Source: Coptis chinensis (taxonomy: Eukaryota; Streptophyta; Magnoliopsida; Ranunculales; Ranunculaceae). From it: a stretch of 64,000 nt of DNA. The position numbers were made by a program, and so were the translations under genes. The notes beneath the pieces are model-generated. The model was not told the DNA's origin, did no database searches, and was given only the letters and a program-made list of their open reading frames with translations. The first letter of the stretch is position 1. Every line of letters begins with the position of its first letter. This document shows positions 11,183 through 24,800 of the stretch, piece by piece. The stretch is taken from assembly GCA_015680905.1 (NCBI GenBank), contig CM027384.1, forward strand, positions 73,689,501 through 73,753,500. Reading direction: 5' to 3'.

Positions 11183-14100
11183 CTATATTAGATGTGGGGA
11201 AAATAAGGGATATAAATAAATAACACCAGGGATGTTAAAGGAAGTTTGTTTTACCAGATTAGTTGAGTATCTGTTTTTTAAAGTCGTCATTGCTGCTTCA
11301 GCAAAAGCTTGTGCCGCATCTGCATCAGCTTCTGCTGCCTCTGCCTCCTTAGCTGCCTCTTCAGCTTCAGCCATTGCAGCTTCAGCCTCAGCAACTGCTC
11401 GGGCAGCAGCTGCAGCAGCCTCCTGTACACTCATAGTTCTCATTTTGGCCAGCTCAGCATCAACTTGGGATTTCATAAGATTACGGATATCATCTTTTTC
11501 AGCTCTAATTGAATCTCTATGCCTTCCTTCCAGGACCGGCATCCCAGGGTTTCTTCTTACTTGAGGGAAAGCTGCAATCGGTGCAATCCTGTACTTTCGA
11601 TTCACCTGTTATATGAAAAGGCCAGCAACAGGATCAACAAGCTTAAAAAAATTGAACAGGCATACCACAACGATGTCCATAACAAAAGACAAGAAAAAAA
11701 GAGCATCAACAAGGCTTCACATTGGGTGAACATTTTCTAGGGAGAAATTGTAAAATTTTCATTTGAAGACCCTTGAAAGTTGAAAACAACTGAAAAATGA
11801 TAATATCAACAGCATAAATAAAATAATTGATCAATGTGATGTAGCACAAAATACACTCAGAAAGGCCACAATGTTATGAAATTTTCACCCAAAATACTCA
11901 TAAAGAAATCATCTCTTTTCCTTTAGTAGATAAATTACAACTTACAAGTTAGTTTGGTGGCATACCAAAACAGAAAGTCTTTATTAAAACAAAAAGGACG
12001 AAAAATCACAAACCTAACAGATTATAACTAGATATTGGAAAAACTCTAATAAAATTTATTTAACCTAGAGTGCTATCCTTTCGGATTAAGTAATGGCCAA
12101 GAAGTATAGTCATACTGTGTATGTGCAGCTCACATCAGATGGCCTTAGGGTCTTAATTTGTGCAACCCAAATTTTCCTCTACTATTGACACATACCGAAA
12201 ATAAACCTCCAAAGTATCAAAACAAAAACTGCATACTGAAAAAAATATTTTTTAAAAATTAAAAAAACCTCTCTGCATTGAAATCTATCTAACCTTTAAT
12301 TAAAGGATATGGAATGTAGATACTCCGAGGATGTTCTTTTCTTTCTAAAAAGTTTGTGGAAAAGTTGAAAACAATCACGTTCAAGTGATATGAAGTGTCC
12401 AGATTAATAAATATGAAAACCAGTACCTTAATCAATTTACCACTTGCAGCCAAAGCCTTTAATTTTGGTGACAAGATCCTCTTAAAGTTCGGAGGTGTGT
12501 TGTATTGATCCTGCACAAGAAAAATTGGGAACATTGTGAACAAGATGAAACTCTGAACATCACATGTTTTGGAAAAGCTTCTGCAAAGTTTGAATGTTTT
12601 CTCTTGGTAACATTGAAAGTTTTACTTTGGGGAAAAACCACATTTACTTTTTACCAGTGGAGGAACACGAAAACTCCACAAAAACTATAATAGCGAAAAA
12701 CATATGCCCTAAATAATAGCCTAGAGGAACATAGGCAATTATAAATAAAGTGAACTGTTATCTTCTTTCTTCAAGTAAGACAAGAATAGAAGTATCCAAA
12801 GCATGCTTCCAAAATACAAGAAAGCTTACCTCTATGTACATAGCAATATTACTCTTGTTAGACCCACTAGGCTCCTTCAGACTGTTTATAGCTTCTATAA
12901 TTAGATTCTCCAGCCTAACCATGAGACATACGTCAACATGTGCAACCAACAATTAAACTAAAAAAACATGTTAGGCTTCTACAATGTTAAGAATGAAAAA
13001 CATACATTTACAATAGGGAAAAGCAGTAACGCAATCAACACTCATAGCTTACAAGTATAAATACATATAAGTCAATCCTAAAACAATAGAAGAAAGAAAC
13101 AATGGAACGAAAGAGGGGTGTTCAAACATCCAGAAACACAGGTTCGTAAACTTATAGACAAGATCAAAGAACAACTTTTTGATTATATAAGTGCTTGTCC
13201 AAGATTTACTGATTTAGGGGTGTGCTTTTTCAAGTTTTCATGTGCAACAAATAGGATTCACTTGTGTTACGAGTGTCTGATGTTGTAATGCGGTGCTTCT
13301 CTCTTTGGCCTTAGGTAGGTCCTTGCTATGACGGGCTAAGAATGTTGTAGACTTGTAGTAGTCCATAAGCTTCGGTTACTTTGTTTTAAAGATAAAATTG
13401 GATTTTATTTTGAAAAATTTAAGAATCCTAATAACAGGAGGAGCCCCTGCACACTAAGGGTGAACCTAGCCTACACAATAAGCTTTGGCGAGCCTCTGAC
13501 TGCAAAACGTTGTTAAAAGCACTTTGCACACATTTTAAAAACGCTTAAAATTTTATCCATAGAGAAAAACACTGCAATTATTTTTACTTTCAATGGGAAA
13601 AACATGAGTTTAACAGACTCACTCAAATTAATCTTGGCTGTCACTCTTTCAGTGTCCGATATCCAAAATAGCGGACTGTGATCCAAATCACGTTGTAGGC
13701 CTTGGTTAGAACTTCAACCCAACTGGCTACTGACCCTAACCTAGTTAAATTGTAGATAGAATTGCAAGTTGCAAGAGAAGCAGTTGATTATATAGATCAA
13801 ACCCTAAAATTCTAAATACTTCTATTTTACAACCCTTTCAGTAAAACCTTGTCTTCTCAACTTCTTCGCACTCTAAACTCCTCATTTGCAGGGTTAAGCC
13901 CTACACAGAGGGGTTTAAACACTACTTAAACCCTACACAATAAACCTCTAAACTTCTCACTAAAACTCCTTAAACTTCTTTGTCGAACATTTTACTGGTG
14001 ACCCCAAGGAACCCCTACCCACAAGGGGTGAACCTAGCCTATGCAGTAGACCTTGGCAAACCTCTGCATAGTATTTTATTACGTGTTCATAAAACTTTGA

Positions 14101-14949
14101 GGCTTAATGATCCATAAAGCAAAACACTGCAATTCATTTTTTTCTAATTGGTACCAAAACACCTTATTTTCTAATTTGGCTTCAATGAACTGCATATAAA
14201 TGCTACGATATCCAACAAAATGCAACTAGCATGGCCACACTAATTCGTGCTTATCCAAGTAACCAGCAATGATCAGGGGTGAAATCTATCGTCTTTCTAC
14301 ACCTCACAACAAATTATCGCAACTACAAAAGGTAATTTTAAATTTCGTAACACTATGGCCCTGTTATGTAACATTTCCATTTCATGACAAAACAGTTTAT
14401 TTTGGTCTTGTTAGTCCCTCCGACTTCCACATATGAAGTGTAGACGACAATTACTTATAATGAACAAAGTGACAAACCTAGAGACTGGTTGCTTTGGAGC
14501 AGCAATCTGCAACAGTCCATTAGAAGTTGTCAGAGACTTAACTTCTTCATCATCGCTATCTAACTCTAGACTAGCAGACGTGTCCTCATCACTTCTATAG
14601 ATATATTGACTCCTCCGGAGTGCTAACCTGGCCTTCTCACGAGACCCCCATCCGTTTGCTGTCACACTCATGTTTCTCCACTTGTCCTGTTAAAAAATTG
14701 TGATAATACATTACCATGAAAGTGAATGGCATCATATTGTAACGAGAACGAGAACTACTTGTAGAAATTACACGACATAAATAAATAAAGAAATAATACC
14801 TTTAGATCCACATTGGAACGCGAGGACAAGATAGCACTGAATTCTGGGTCTTTAAGTATTGTTCTCCATTTTCCTGCCCCATGCTTAACTACACCAGCTT
14901 TCAAAGCTGATTCTTCTTCCGATGTCCATTTTTGCTTTGGAGCACCCAT
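11183..14949 (-). CDS. TRB: Telomere repeat-binding factor, single-Myb-histone (TRB) family
   Basis: Nuclear protein expected to bind telomeric DNA and telobox promoters. Five coding exons with GT-AG borders and consistent phase: 14949-14800, 14686-14478, 12914-12830, 12510-12427, 11605-11183, giving about 316 aa. Residues 1-60 are the N-terminal Myb/SANT domain ([20 protein letters not shown] ... [12 protein letters not shown] ... SNVDLKDKWRNM); VDLKDKWRNM is the telobox-binding signature. Residues about 120-195 are the linker-histone H1/H5 globular domain ([46 protein letters not shown]). The C-terminal third is a coiled coil of Ala/Glu repeats. The start is fixed by the family-typical MGAPKQKW. 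The long second intron (1563 bp) contains repeats. The last residues after AAMTTLKNR differ from the MMIRA-type ending of relatives, so a small final exon may be missed. Confidence 0.9.
13433..14150. repeat. Pair of about 150-bp direct repeats inside TRB intron 2
   Basis: A block at about 13437-13590 (GGGTGAACCTAGCCTACACA, AGCTTTGGCGAGCCTCTG, later AAAACACTGCAATT) recurs at about 14000-14140 (GGGTGAACCTAGCCTATGCA, ACCTTGGCAAACCTCTG, AAAACACTGCAATT). About 410 bases separate the copies and hold CCCTACAC- and AAACCCTA-type words. This could be a terminal-repeat miniature element or a local duplication. No target duplication was recognised. Confidence 0.5.
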
Positions 14950-15330
14950 TAAGAAGACAATCTTAACAAACCAAGTGTCCTGTAAATAAAATTTCTTTCC
15001 TTTTATCAAAATATTATCTTACAAGCTCAAATCCAATCAGACACAAATAACAAATCAATTAATCATAATAAACCCTTGAAAACATAATTAACGAAACAAA
15101 ATAAAGAGGGGAGCTGAATTTTGCTTACGTTGATTCACATGTTAAAAAGCTGACTGGATCTGGTTGGAGAGGTTTTTCCCTTTTTTTTTAGGCTGAAATA
15201 ATTTGGAGAGAGAAATTGTTGTTGGTTCAGCCAATTTGTTGCCCGTTTGTTTGGGTTGGGCCCAGGATGTATGGGCTTGGGTAGCTGAAAAGGACTAGCC
15301 GAATTATCATTGTACATATTCTTGGTATTT
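14950..15330 (-). promoter_or_regulatory. TRB 5' leader with a probable leader intron, and promoter
   Basis: An acceptor (TTTACAG|GACACTTGG, exon from 14979) lies 30 bases before the ATG. A donor (ATCAAC|GTAAGC, about 15131) is the likely partner, giving a leader intron of about 150 bases. Upstream, TTGGGCCCAGG at about 15255-15265 is a site-II-type TGGGCY element, common in promoters of growth-linked plant genes. Transcript start not determined. Confidence 0.4.
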
Positions 15331-15359
15331 CTCTTTTGTGTATGGAGAATCTTTAGCAT

Positions 15360-18300
15360 GTAATAGACATAAAGTCTGAAATGAGCTAAGGGATGTGGCC
15401 CTTATGATCCTTGACCTTGGTGCCTGTTTGGGGATTTTAACGCTATCACATCCCTAGAAGAAAAAATAGGGAGGAAAAGTATTTTTGATAAAAACATGCT
15501 AGAGTTTAATGAGTTGATTAATGACCTTAGTCTTATTGATCTGGGATATAAATGCTCAAAATATACTTGGAGCAATAATAGATCCCCGCAAGATCATATT
15601 ATTGAAATATTAGACAGAGCTATGGCAACTGATGCCTGGCTCCTAGCCTTTCCTCATATGCAAGTTAATAATCTAGTAAATGTTACCTATGACCATCTGT
15701 CTATTATGATCAATCTAAATAAAAATGATGATAATAGAACTGAGCATGAAAAACATTTTAGATTTTATAATATGTGATTTTCATATAGTACTTGCATGCC
15801 TGTTATAGATACTACTTCGAAATCTATTATGCATGATATGCCTAATGTTAATGTGATTCTTAAGCTTAAAGTTACTCAGTAACATCTAACCATTTTGAAT
15901 AAAAAAGTGTTTAATAATATCTTCACTAATATCAAAAAAGTGTAAAAAGAGTTGGAAAATATTTTGGTCAAACCTTTTTCTCCAACCAACTATGAGAGAG
16001 CTAAGGTGCTTAAATCTTAGTTGTTTGATTGGTTAGCAAAAGAGGATAGTTTTTGGAAATAAAAACTCATTACTCACTGGTTGAAAGATGGAGGGAAAAA
16101 TACTAGATTCTTCCATCTCTCCACCATATATAGAATAAGAAAAACAAGATTGAGAAGCTCAAAAAGAATGATGGGGGTTGGAGCTTGGGGATAGCTAAAA
16201 TGGGTGCTAACATTAGTACCTACTTTAGAGATATATTCAGTTCAGACCACCCTCAGGATAATGAGAGTATTCTCAACTTGTTTCAACCTTGTATTACTGA
16301 AAGGGAGAATAATATCCTTACTGTTGTTCCTACTAATGAGGATATTTGGAGAGTGGTCAGGAAGATGAGAAGCATGAAGGCCCCTGGGCCAGATGGGTTC
16401 CAAATATGCTTCTATCAAAATACTTGGAACATAGTGGGAACAAGTATCTCTGCCTTTGTGAATGATTTTTTTTCATTACTGGGGTGCTTAATCCTACCTT
16501 TGATGAAACTTTTATTGCTCTTATTCCCAAAGTAAGTAATCTCGAGGCTATGACAAATTTTAGGCCTATTAGTCTTTGCAGTTTCTGTTGTAAGATTATT
16601 TCAAACAAATTAGCCAATAGGCTTAAGTGTCACCTGAATAAAATAGTCTCTCCCTTCTAAGGGGATTTCATAAAAAAAAGATGAAATATTGGAGATAATA
16701 CTGGCTTGGCTTGTGATTTGTTTCATAACATGAAAAACATGAAATCTAATAATCATGGTTGGGTTGCCTTAAAGATGGATATGGCCAAAGCCTATGATAG
16801 GATTGAGTGGTCATTATAGATAAATTTTTTGATAGGCTGGGTTTTAATAAAAAAAATGGAGAACTCTTATTCATCAATGCTTATCTACTATGTATTTCCA
16901 AGTTTTGCTTAATGGTATTCTCTAAACAATATTATCCCTGAAAGAGGACTCAGACAAGGGGATCTTCTTTCCCCATATCTCTTTATTATAGTGTCTGAGG
17001 CCCTATCCAGGATGATTGCTAAAGCTGAGATGGAAGAGAAAGTCCATGGGATTAAGATTAGGAGAGTTTCTCCTCATATCACTCATCTCCTCTATGCAAA
17101 TGATTTGATTTTGTTCACCAGAGACAATCTTGAGGATCGGGGACATCTAAAAACCATCATCCAAGATTACTGTACAGTCTCTGGTCAGCTAATTAACTTT
17201 GCCAAATCTAGTATGTTTTTTAGTAGGAATGTTAACTTTAGGAATAAAATCAAGCTTAAGAAGTTCTGAAATATGATATTGTTTGACCAAAAAGATAAAT
17301 ATCTGGGTATCCCTATTATGTTATCTCATAAATTAAAAGGCTGAGAACTTTGATTATTTAATTTGGTAGATAAGATTCACAATAAGATCAAATGGTGGAA
17401 GGCTAAGGTGTTATCTCAAGCTGGTAGGGCAACTCTAATCTAATATGTGGTACAAGCCACCCCCCTGTATGTTATGGCCATGTATATGCTTCATGTGTCT
17501 ACTTGTAATAAGATAGACAAGGCTTGTAGAGATTTCTTTTGGCATGACACTGAATACTCTAAAAGTGTCCACACCATTGGGTAGGATCACATTTGTAAAC
17601 TCAAGTTTGAAGGAGGCTTAGGGTTAAAAAATATGAGGGATATGAACTTGGCAATGCTAGCCAAACTCTCTTGGAAAGCAGCTACTGATATAAACTCTAT
17701 ATGAACAAAAACTTTAGCAGGTATTTATGGAAAAAACTGGATTGGAGACATCTTGAAGCCTCCTGAGTATGCTTCCAACTTTTGGAAAGGCATACACATA
17801 ACTTTTAACTTCATTAGTGGGGGTTTGATTTGGGGAATTCACAATGGAACCTCCACTTCAGTCCTGGATGATCCTTGGGTCTTATGTAATGGAAGACCTA
17901 AGACTTTAGGGAGCTAGGAGTGGAGGATACCAGATTGAATGGCCTCCATGTGGCTGATTTGTTTAAAACAAATGGGATTGGTTGGGATGAGGCAAAACTA
18001 GCATCCCTCTTCCCTCCCTTTCTAGTTCAAAGGATCCAAGAAGTTTTGATAAGACCTTTGAGCATTGGCAAGGATAAAATGGTGTGGAGTGAGGACAAGT
18101 ATGGGAGGTTCACTGTGAAATCTGCTTACAAATTTATTACTAAGGTAAAAGATGTAAGGCAGAGCTCCAGTTTCAACTCCCACACTCTTAAGCTTATCTG
18201 GAAAGCCAAACTATCAACCAATATCCAATTGTTCTTATGGAAAGTTTTCATGAATGTCTTACCCATGGGGGATAGGATGGCAACAAGGAATATGATTGGT

Positions 18301-19160
18301 GATTTTTCCTGCCCCTTGTGCTTCAAGACCTTAGAAATTTATGGCCACCTGTTATTTGACTATGAATGGTCAAGAGCTATGTGGTTCTCATCGGGTTTGG
18401 GTCTAAGAATGGAGAGTCAAGGCAAGAATAAGGCAAATACTTGGGTTACTAAGTTCATGACTTGGTGTCATAGCAAGAATAAAGAGATATACCAAGCTGG
18501 GACGAAGGCATGCTACTTGTTATACAACATATGGATTACAAGGAATTGAATGAAACAAATTAAGTTTAAAATATAAGGCCTAATTGGGAGAGAACTATCA
18601 GGAGAAGTACTGTGGAGGCTGAAAAGTGCTACACAGCCCTTGCAATAGGGAACCCTGGACATCTAAACCCTAATCCTCAATTTTCTTACTCTGAACAAGC
18701 TGTTTTTTATTCTATTTTTCCTATAATCCCTAATGAATGTATTAATATCAGGTTTGATGCCTCCTTCCAGCCTACAATAGGATGGGCAGCAGCTGGAACC
18801 ATGGCTTGGGACAACGAAGGAAAGATAGTAGAAGCAGGAACCAGAAGATTCAAAGCCAGGCCAGCAGAAGAAGCTTAAATGGTGGCAGCTGAGGTAGCAA
18901 TTTTGCTAGAGCTTCCGAGTGGACTGCTGTTCTTTTGGAAGGAGATTGTACAGAGGTTATCAAAGTGTTTAATAGCCCTACTTGTTCATGGCTACTAGAA
19001 AGCTTGAGAGACTCTGTTTTAAATTTGATTACATCCTTCTCATTTTGTAAGTTTAAGTGGATCAATAGGATGTCCAATGGAGAGGCACATTTGCTGGCGA
19101 AGTAGGCTAACCATCAGCAACAAGTGTGTCAGTTGGAAAAAAAAAAGGTAATAAAGTTTG
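15360..19160 (+). mobile_element. Decayed LINE (non-LTR retrotransposon): endonuclease, reverse transcriptase, zf-RVT, RNase H
   Basis: Order along the plus strand: endonuclease C-terminal part from about 15400 (CLFGDFNAIT, LIDLGYKCSKYTWSNNR, ILDRAMATDAW), linker with reverse-transcriptase entry (MRSMKAPGPDGFQICFYQ, 16365-16430), RPISLCSFCCKIISNKLANR (16563-16620), KMDMAKAYDRIEW (16770-16815), and the catalytic loop YANDLILF (about 17093-17116) where YADD is usual. A zinc-binding zf-RVT region follows (AKLSTNIQLFLWKVFMNVLP, DFSCPLC) at 18200-18380. RNase H comes next (IRFDASFQPTIGWAAAGTMA) at 18745-18880, then a tail with an A-run at 19138-19148. Many stops and frameshifts and the D-to-N change in the catalytic loop mean it cannot be active. 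The 5' end is truncated within the endonuclease. Confidence 0.85.
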
Positions 19161-19203
19161 ATTTCGTACTTAGTTTAAATATTACAAAGAATGGGTAGGA
19201 TAT

Positions 19204-22200
19204 TATCACACCCCAAATTTCCAGACAATATTTAAAACAATTATATTTAATTATCTGGAAACCCGAGGTGAAACAAAACCCAAAACACTGTTATCAAACA
19301 CGATATATACAAAAACTGAAATCAAAAGAAACGAAAAGGAAAAAAATCCTTAAATTACATTATTAAACTATAAAGAAACTAACCCACTCTTCAGAAAATC
19401 TTAAACCAAAAGACTCCAAGAGCAACTCCAAATCACGTCTCCTTATCCACTGCACTCCACCATCTATGTTCCCAAGAACACACCCACGTTGCAAAACAAA
19501 GCAAACATGGGTCAGCAAATTGAATTTGCTGGTATGAGTAGACTAACAACAAAATATATAATAATCATTTAAATGAATAAATGTAACATTTCAAACAATT
19601 TCAACTTGGAAGACAATATAGTTCCGTTTTCCAAAAACGGCGTGTAGTTTCTTCCCAAGTAAGATTTCACCCCCAATATACAAATTCCAAGAATCTCATA
19701 TAACAGTACTCGTCATTCCAACTTTCCAAAATAACTCACAATACAATATCACTTACATTCCATTTATTAAATGCACATATGACAACCTAATTAAATATGT
19801 GTTTGGTATACCTTACCTTTAAGCCAACACGTCGTCTTAGGGTAGGATATTTACGTCCCTCGCAGAAAAAGATTAATAGATCATACCCTCCCCGCAAAAC
19901 GAGTTAGACATCACAATAAAATGATTTATCTCGGCCAAAATTCCATTCATAACCAAACCTCATTTAAGACAATTAAGTCTAATTGATATTACCCGGTTCG
20001 TCCCATATTATTCGGGAATACCACTTATCATAATACCTTCATCAAGGGTAGTCATTCATATGACATCATTACGTCATAAAGTTTCTCAAAGGCATAACCA
20101 TAGATCTCGGACTATCACAAGTCATTAATAGTTTCAGTAATAACATATCAAGTTATAGTCATTTCACGCGTCACATAGAAATCACAATCATTTACTAATA
20201 TTATTTACCGTTACACTTCATATCCATAACATTACACAATTCATATACTTTTACTTTAGTATCACTCGTCTACTTATGAGAACGAGGAAAAGTCACAACC
20301 AAGGAGTACATTCATCCCTTGTGAGTATCAACTCATACAAACCACGTAAGCATTTATCATAAGAAATCATATACATCATATGCAATAACTCCATCACACG
20401 TAAAATCAATATTTTACTTTGCTTATTAATTATCTCGTTGACTCATTTATTCAAAGACACAGCCCAACCTTTAGTTCCTACTCCACGATTTGCACTACAC
20501 ACATTTGCCAAATCACACATATCCGTGTGCCTCACTCACACCGAGTACCACTACAAGACATATGTCCCAAGCGGGATATCGCCTCCAGGAAACATATTTT
20601 TATCTTGTAAACTCGTAACTTGTGAGTCACAGCCATCTCTGGGCTTTCCATACACATAATCACAAAGCCTCCTTTGGGCATAACAAAATATCAGGTCATT
20701 CATGGCACATTCAATGAATACCTTGGGTCATTCCCGCCACATTCAAGGAATACGACCAACCCGCAAGGCGAATACCTTAGTTCCTCTCTAGGGCAGTCCA
20801 AACTATTGGGTCATTCATGGCACATTCAATGAATACCCATCTATCACATGACATCACAAGTCATAATATCTCATTACCAAATCGAGGCATGGAGAGTTCT
20901 AAAGATGTAGGCGACACTTTAAAACATTATTATCACTTATAATTATACTAGCATTACTCATGTCAAAACAGGACCACACATGTAGAGAGTCATTTTCACG
21001 TGTCAAGGCAAATCAAGCACTTAAGCATCATTTAATGTAAACGGACTTATAATTAAACAAATACAATTTACATAACCACACTCATATATACAATATTGTA
21101 AACAAATAGTTCATTAACCCAAATTCAAGTCCACACACACTAATGTCCAAAAACGGATCTACATATACTAAAGTCTATATTCATATACAACTTCTATCTC
21201 ACACATATATATTTATGTAGTATCAAAACAAACAAGATTACTTTCTAACACAATCACATAGTTATCACACAAACTAATATATATATTATAGATATAGTGA
21301 TCTGCACTGTACATAAAAGAACCTACATTATCCAATCTTTTAAGATTAGAATCAAGCCTTACGTAGCTCTTAACCAATTCTCCAAATATTTTAATAATCA
21401 CGCGATAAAATAAAACATATAGATATATTTTCATTCCACACCAATATTTTCACGATAGTAAGAATATATCGAAAGTATAATAACCACTGACCATCTAATG
21501 CCATCATGTAACCACCCAACTATATCTATTTTAAACTTGAGCTAATTCTAACAACCTTGTTAATCCGTGCCTTGACAGACAACCCACCATTGGATCTGCC
21601 TAAAATTTGTATATGTCATTTAACTAGATATCAAGAATCTATGGATTAAATTTGAGGTCAATCCAATAATAGGTTGACCTCCATCTAAACAGAAACAAAG
21701 GACTGCACCCATCAGTTTTCTGGTGTAGTTTCTACTACGACTAGTCCCACTAATGGAAGCCTCGACAGATATCAAGCCATTGGATAAATCTAAAAATCTA
21801 ATATGGAAGACTAAAATGTGTCAGGAAACTATAGATTAAATTTCATACAAATCCGAGTACGGAAAGGTCACCATCTAAGAAGAAACAAAAGACTGCACAC
21901 TGCAGTTTTTCTGGTGTAGAAACACTAGGACCTGTCATGCTTATGCGCACCTCGACAGAAATCCAACCGTTGGATCTGTCTAAAATTTTAATATGTCAGA
22001 CTACAATGTGTCAGGAAACTATGGATTAAATTTGAGAGACATCCGTGTGCGGAAAGATCTCCATTTGAATAGAATTAAAAGACTGTGCAGACAACTTTTC
22101 TAGAATGGTGTTTACTGTTAACTGTTCATCTTCTTCACAAAACTCTATACAATTTATTAATGACTTTATCCTCCCAATATACAATCCATATGATCACACA

Positions 22201-22720
22201 TAACAAACAACATATCCTATTTCTATGGAAACAATAAAAGAAATAAATATAACTCACCTTATTAAGTCTACAAGATGTAAACAACTATGAATATCAATAG
22301 TGCGGTGAGCCCAATACTTTGCGTCCCCTTTTTTCTCTTTTCTTCCTCTTCCCCTTCTTTTTATTGGAGGCTAGGGTTTTGATTTTGAATAATCATATTT
22401 TTACAGAGAAAATTCGCAGCTCTTATTTATTCCATGTTTTAAGTCTGTTTAAGGTAACCTATGGGCCTCCAATGGGTCTAAAAACACCCAAGGTCCATAC
22501 CTATATGAATGGGTACATTTTAACAATGTTTTCAAGCCCAAAATGATTATAAAATACCCACATAAGTTCTAACAAACAATTCAAGTAAAAACATTAACTT
22601 TTTTTTTTTGAAAATCAACAATAGCTAAACAAATTCTAGAATAAGCTAGACTTCATAATATAATAGTTATTTTCAATCAAATAATTTAATTTATGTTGTT
22701 TAAAAATTGGGGTTGTTATA
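19204..22720. mobile_element. Solo-LTR-like element, 3.5 kb, 5-bp target duplication GATAT
   Basis: It begins TATCACACCCC and ends GGGGTTGTTATA, and is flanked on both sides by GATAT (19199-19203 and 22721-22725), the 5-bp duplication expected of LTR-retrotransposon integrase. There is no coding potential and no internal terminal repeat, which fits a single long LTR left after recombination. It shares internal words with the element at 28687-31609: GCAAACATGGGTCAGCAAA, GGTATGAGTAGACTAAC, GCAAGGCGAATACCTTAGTT, and repeated CATTCATGGCACATTCAATG. Long TGTCAC..-type LTRs are typical of Ty3/gypsy chromoviruses of the Tekay/Del kind; that assignment is inference. Confidence 0.65.
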
Positions 22721-24020
22721 GATATATAGTTTTATGCCGGATTTCTAGATGCAAGTCTAAGTGAGATTGTTAATAAGGCGGCTAGTTACTTTAAATACGG
22801 GAAATAACAAAAGGTTATACCCATACTAGAAATAATAAAAAAATATTGTCAGCTAATAATATGTGAATATGATGCAACACTTCACAAACATCGGATATTT
22901 TTAGTTTGTAGTAAAAGAGCAGTCGACCAAGAGACAATTAGCTTCACGGGATCTGGGAAGTTGAAGATATTAGATAACATTGAATTATCTAACTCTGTCC
23001 AATCTAGGATTTACATTAAATTTTTTTGTAGAGGGTATGTTCAATGGCGGTGTCATCATGTATCAAAAAAATAAAATTAATCAAACATAGCCAAAGTAAT
23101 TTCAATATTGATTTTTTATTGTTATCCCAATTTCATAAAAAATATAATACCCCTACTAAAAAAAAAAAAAAAAAAAAAAAAACCAAAACAAAACAAAAAA
23201 AACAAAAAAACAAACTATAACCTCTCTAAAACTCTTATGTCACGAGAATGTTTTTCACGACAAAGTGAAAAGTTTACTTTTAATAGAGAATACATGTAAA
23301 AGCAAGACTTAAAAAATAAAACCTTCTAGAATATCATACTTTTAAGAGCGCACGGTCTTTTTTACTTTGAAGATTTTGTCTAATATAAATTCATTATCCA
23401 TCTCAATTTCATCACATTATCTTCATATTCACTTTCCTAATCCAACATAATCTCCATTTCCATCTCCACCAATAAAATCTCATCTCTCACTCTTTACAAC
23501 CAACAAAATATCTCGATCTCTCTCTCGCCAACACAAATCTCCTCTCTTTAAAACCACAAATATGGTTTCTATAGTATTTTGTAAAAACCAACTCATTATG
23601 ACTATTATATTTTCATTTATATTCAATAGTCAATAAGTCTCTCAATTGGCTATTCAATAGTATTTATGTATTATACTATAATTATCTAAATTGTATAAAA
23701 AAAAAAATTATTAAATTAGTTCTCAATAGGAGATAAATTAGAACATAACATAACATATGCGCTTTTGTAATTGATTTAATGATAGGTATATAAGTCATAC
23801 ATAAAAACAAATCCAACTTAACAACATAGTTAAATATGAAAAATATAGATGTTTTAAGAATATCATCTCTTCAACCATCTATATCTTTTTTTTTTTTTTT
23901 TTTTTTCTAAAGACATAAGAATTAGTTTTGTATACTTAGTTAAAATTGATAATCATAATCAAAGTATGATATATATATATCACAAAAAAAAAAAAAAATA
24001 GACTAGTAAAGTATAATTAG
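22721..24020. other. AT-rich DNA with homopolymer runs; no gene
   Basis: Contains an A-run at about 23158-23182 inside an A/C-rich block to 23210, a T-run at about 23888-23907, and a short (TA)n next to an A-run at 23970-23999. No coding signal was recognised. Confidence 0.5.
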
Positions 24021-24210
24021 ATTGGGCCAGACCCGGCCCTCATTTGGCCCTAAAAAATGAGGGCTGAGGGGCGGGTTAAGGGCTTGAGTTTTCATTCTTA
24101 ACCCTACTCGACCCGGCCCTCAATACAAAATAGGGGCAGGCTGACCCAACCCTCAATCATGCTTTTATGGTTTGAGGGGCAGGCTAGCCCGCCCGCCATT
24201 TTATCACCCT
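24021..24210. repeat. GC-rich GGGCCAGACCCGGCCCTC-type block, probable MITE remnant
   Basis: A 190-base block rich in GGCCCTCA/TGAGGG words and their complements (self-complementary) is set in very AT-rich DNA and ends ATCACCCTTA. The shape resembles decayed hAT-type MITEs. No clean inverted termini or target duplication were found. Confidence 0.35.
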
Positions 24211-24800
24211 TATATCAAGTTAGTCACGTGGCTAGTTAAGTCCATGGGCCCATATCCTTTTAATTCTTTTGTGTCATCTTTTACCTAGTTGGGCCCAATA
24301 TCACAAACCCAACCAAAGGCCCATCCAGCGATCCAAACGCAAATAATAACCCATTTCACCAATGCTCTTTCGGGACATCTCCAATGAATAGTAAAACCAA
24401 TGTTAGCCAACCAAATCTCGGACTCATGCATTTTTGTTAGTTTCTAAACATTTAATCAACTTAACTTCAATTCCTACAAAATCACCGAAAACACACTAAT
24501 TAGATCAAACAAATAAAATAAATGGACTAACTAATATAAAATTGTGCGTAAATAATGTAACATTTACGTGTTTATCAATATTACACTAATAAATACCATT
24601 TTGTAATATATAAATGAACGTTTTGAGTTTTTATATTTTATATTTTTGTATTTTTATATTAAAAGTACGATAACGTTTGGTTCCGGTTCTGGTCCGGTTT
24701 TTTTGTTTAAAAAACCATTCTTTTTCGGTTCTATATGGTCCGGTTTTTTTAGTAACTATTTTTAAACGGTTCCTAAAAATAAGAGTCGGAACCATCATTT
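24211..24800. repeat. Dispersed repeat of about 600 bp, copy 1
   Basis: Starts TATATCAAGTTAGTCACGTG and runs through CCAACCAAAGGCCCATCCAG and GGTCCGGTTTTTTTGTTTAA to about 24800. It matches 55189-55780 almost base for base over its length in the same orientation. It has no coding content. The right part is made of GGTTCTGGTCCGG-type words and their complements and can fold. Probably a non-autonomous transposon. After about 24812 the copies diverge. Confidence 0.6.

Noticed and set aside
11232..11564. Plus-strand 110-aa Ala/Ser-rich open frame
   Set aside because: It is the antisense shadow of the Ala/Glu-rich coiled coil of the TRB gene.
22319..22546. Hydrophobic 75-aa open frame
   Set aside because: Lies inside the 3' end of the solo-LTR-like element, low complexity, no family.
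23108..23299. Lys-rich open frame
   Set aside because: Created by an A-run and A/C-rich low-complexity DNA.
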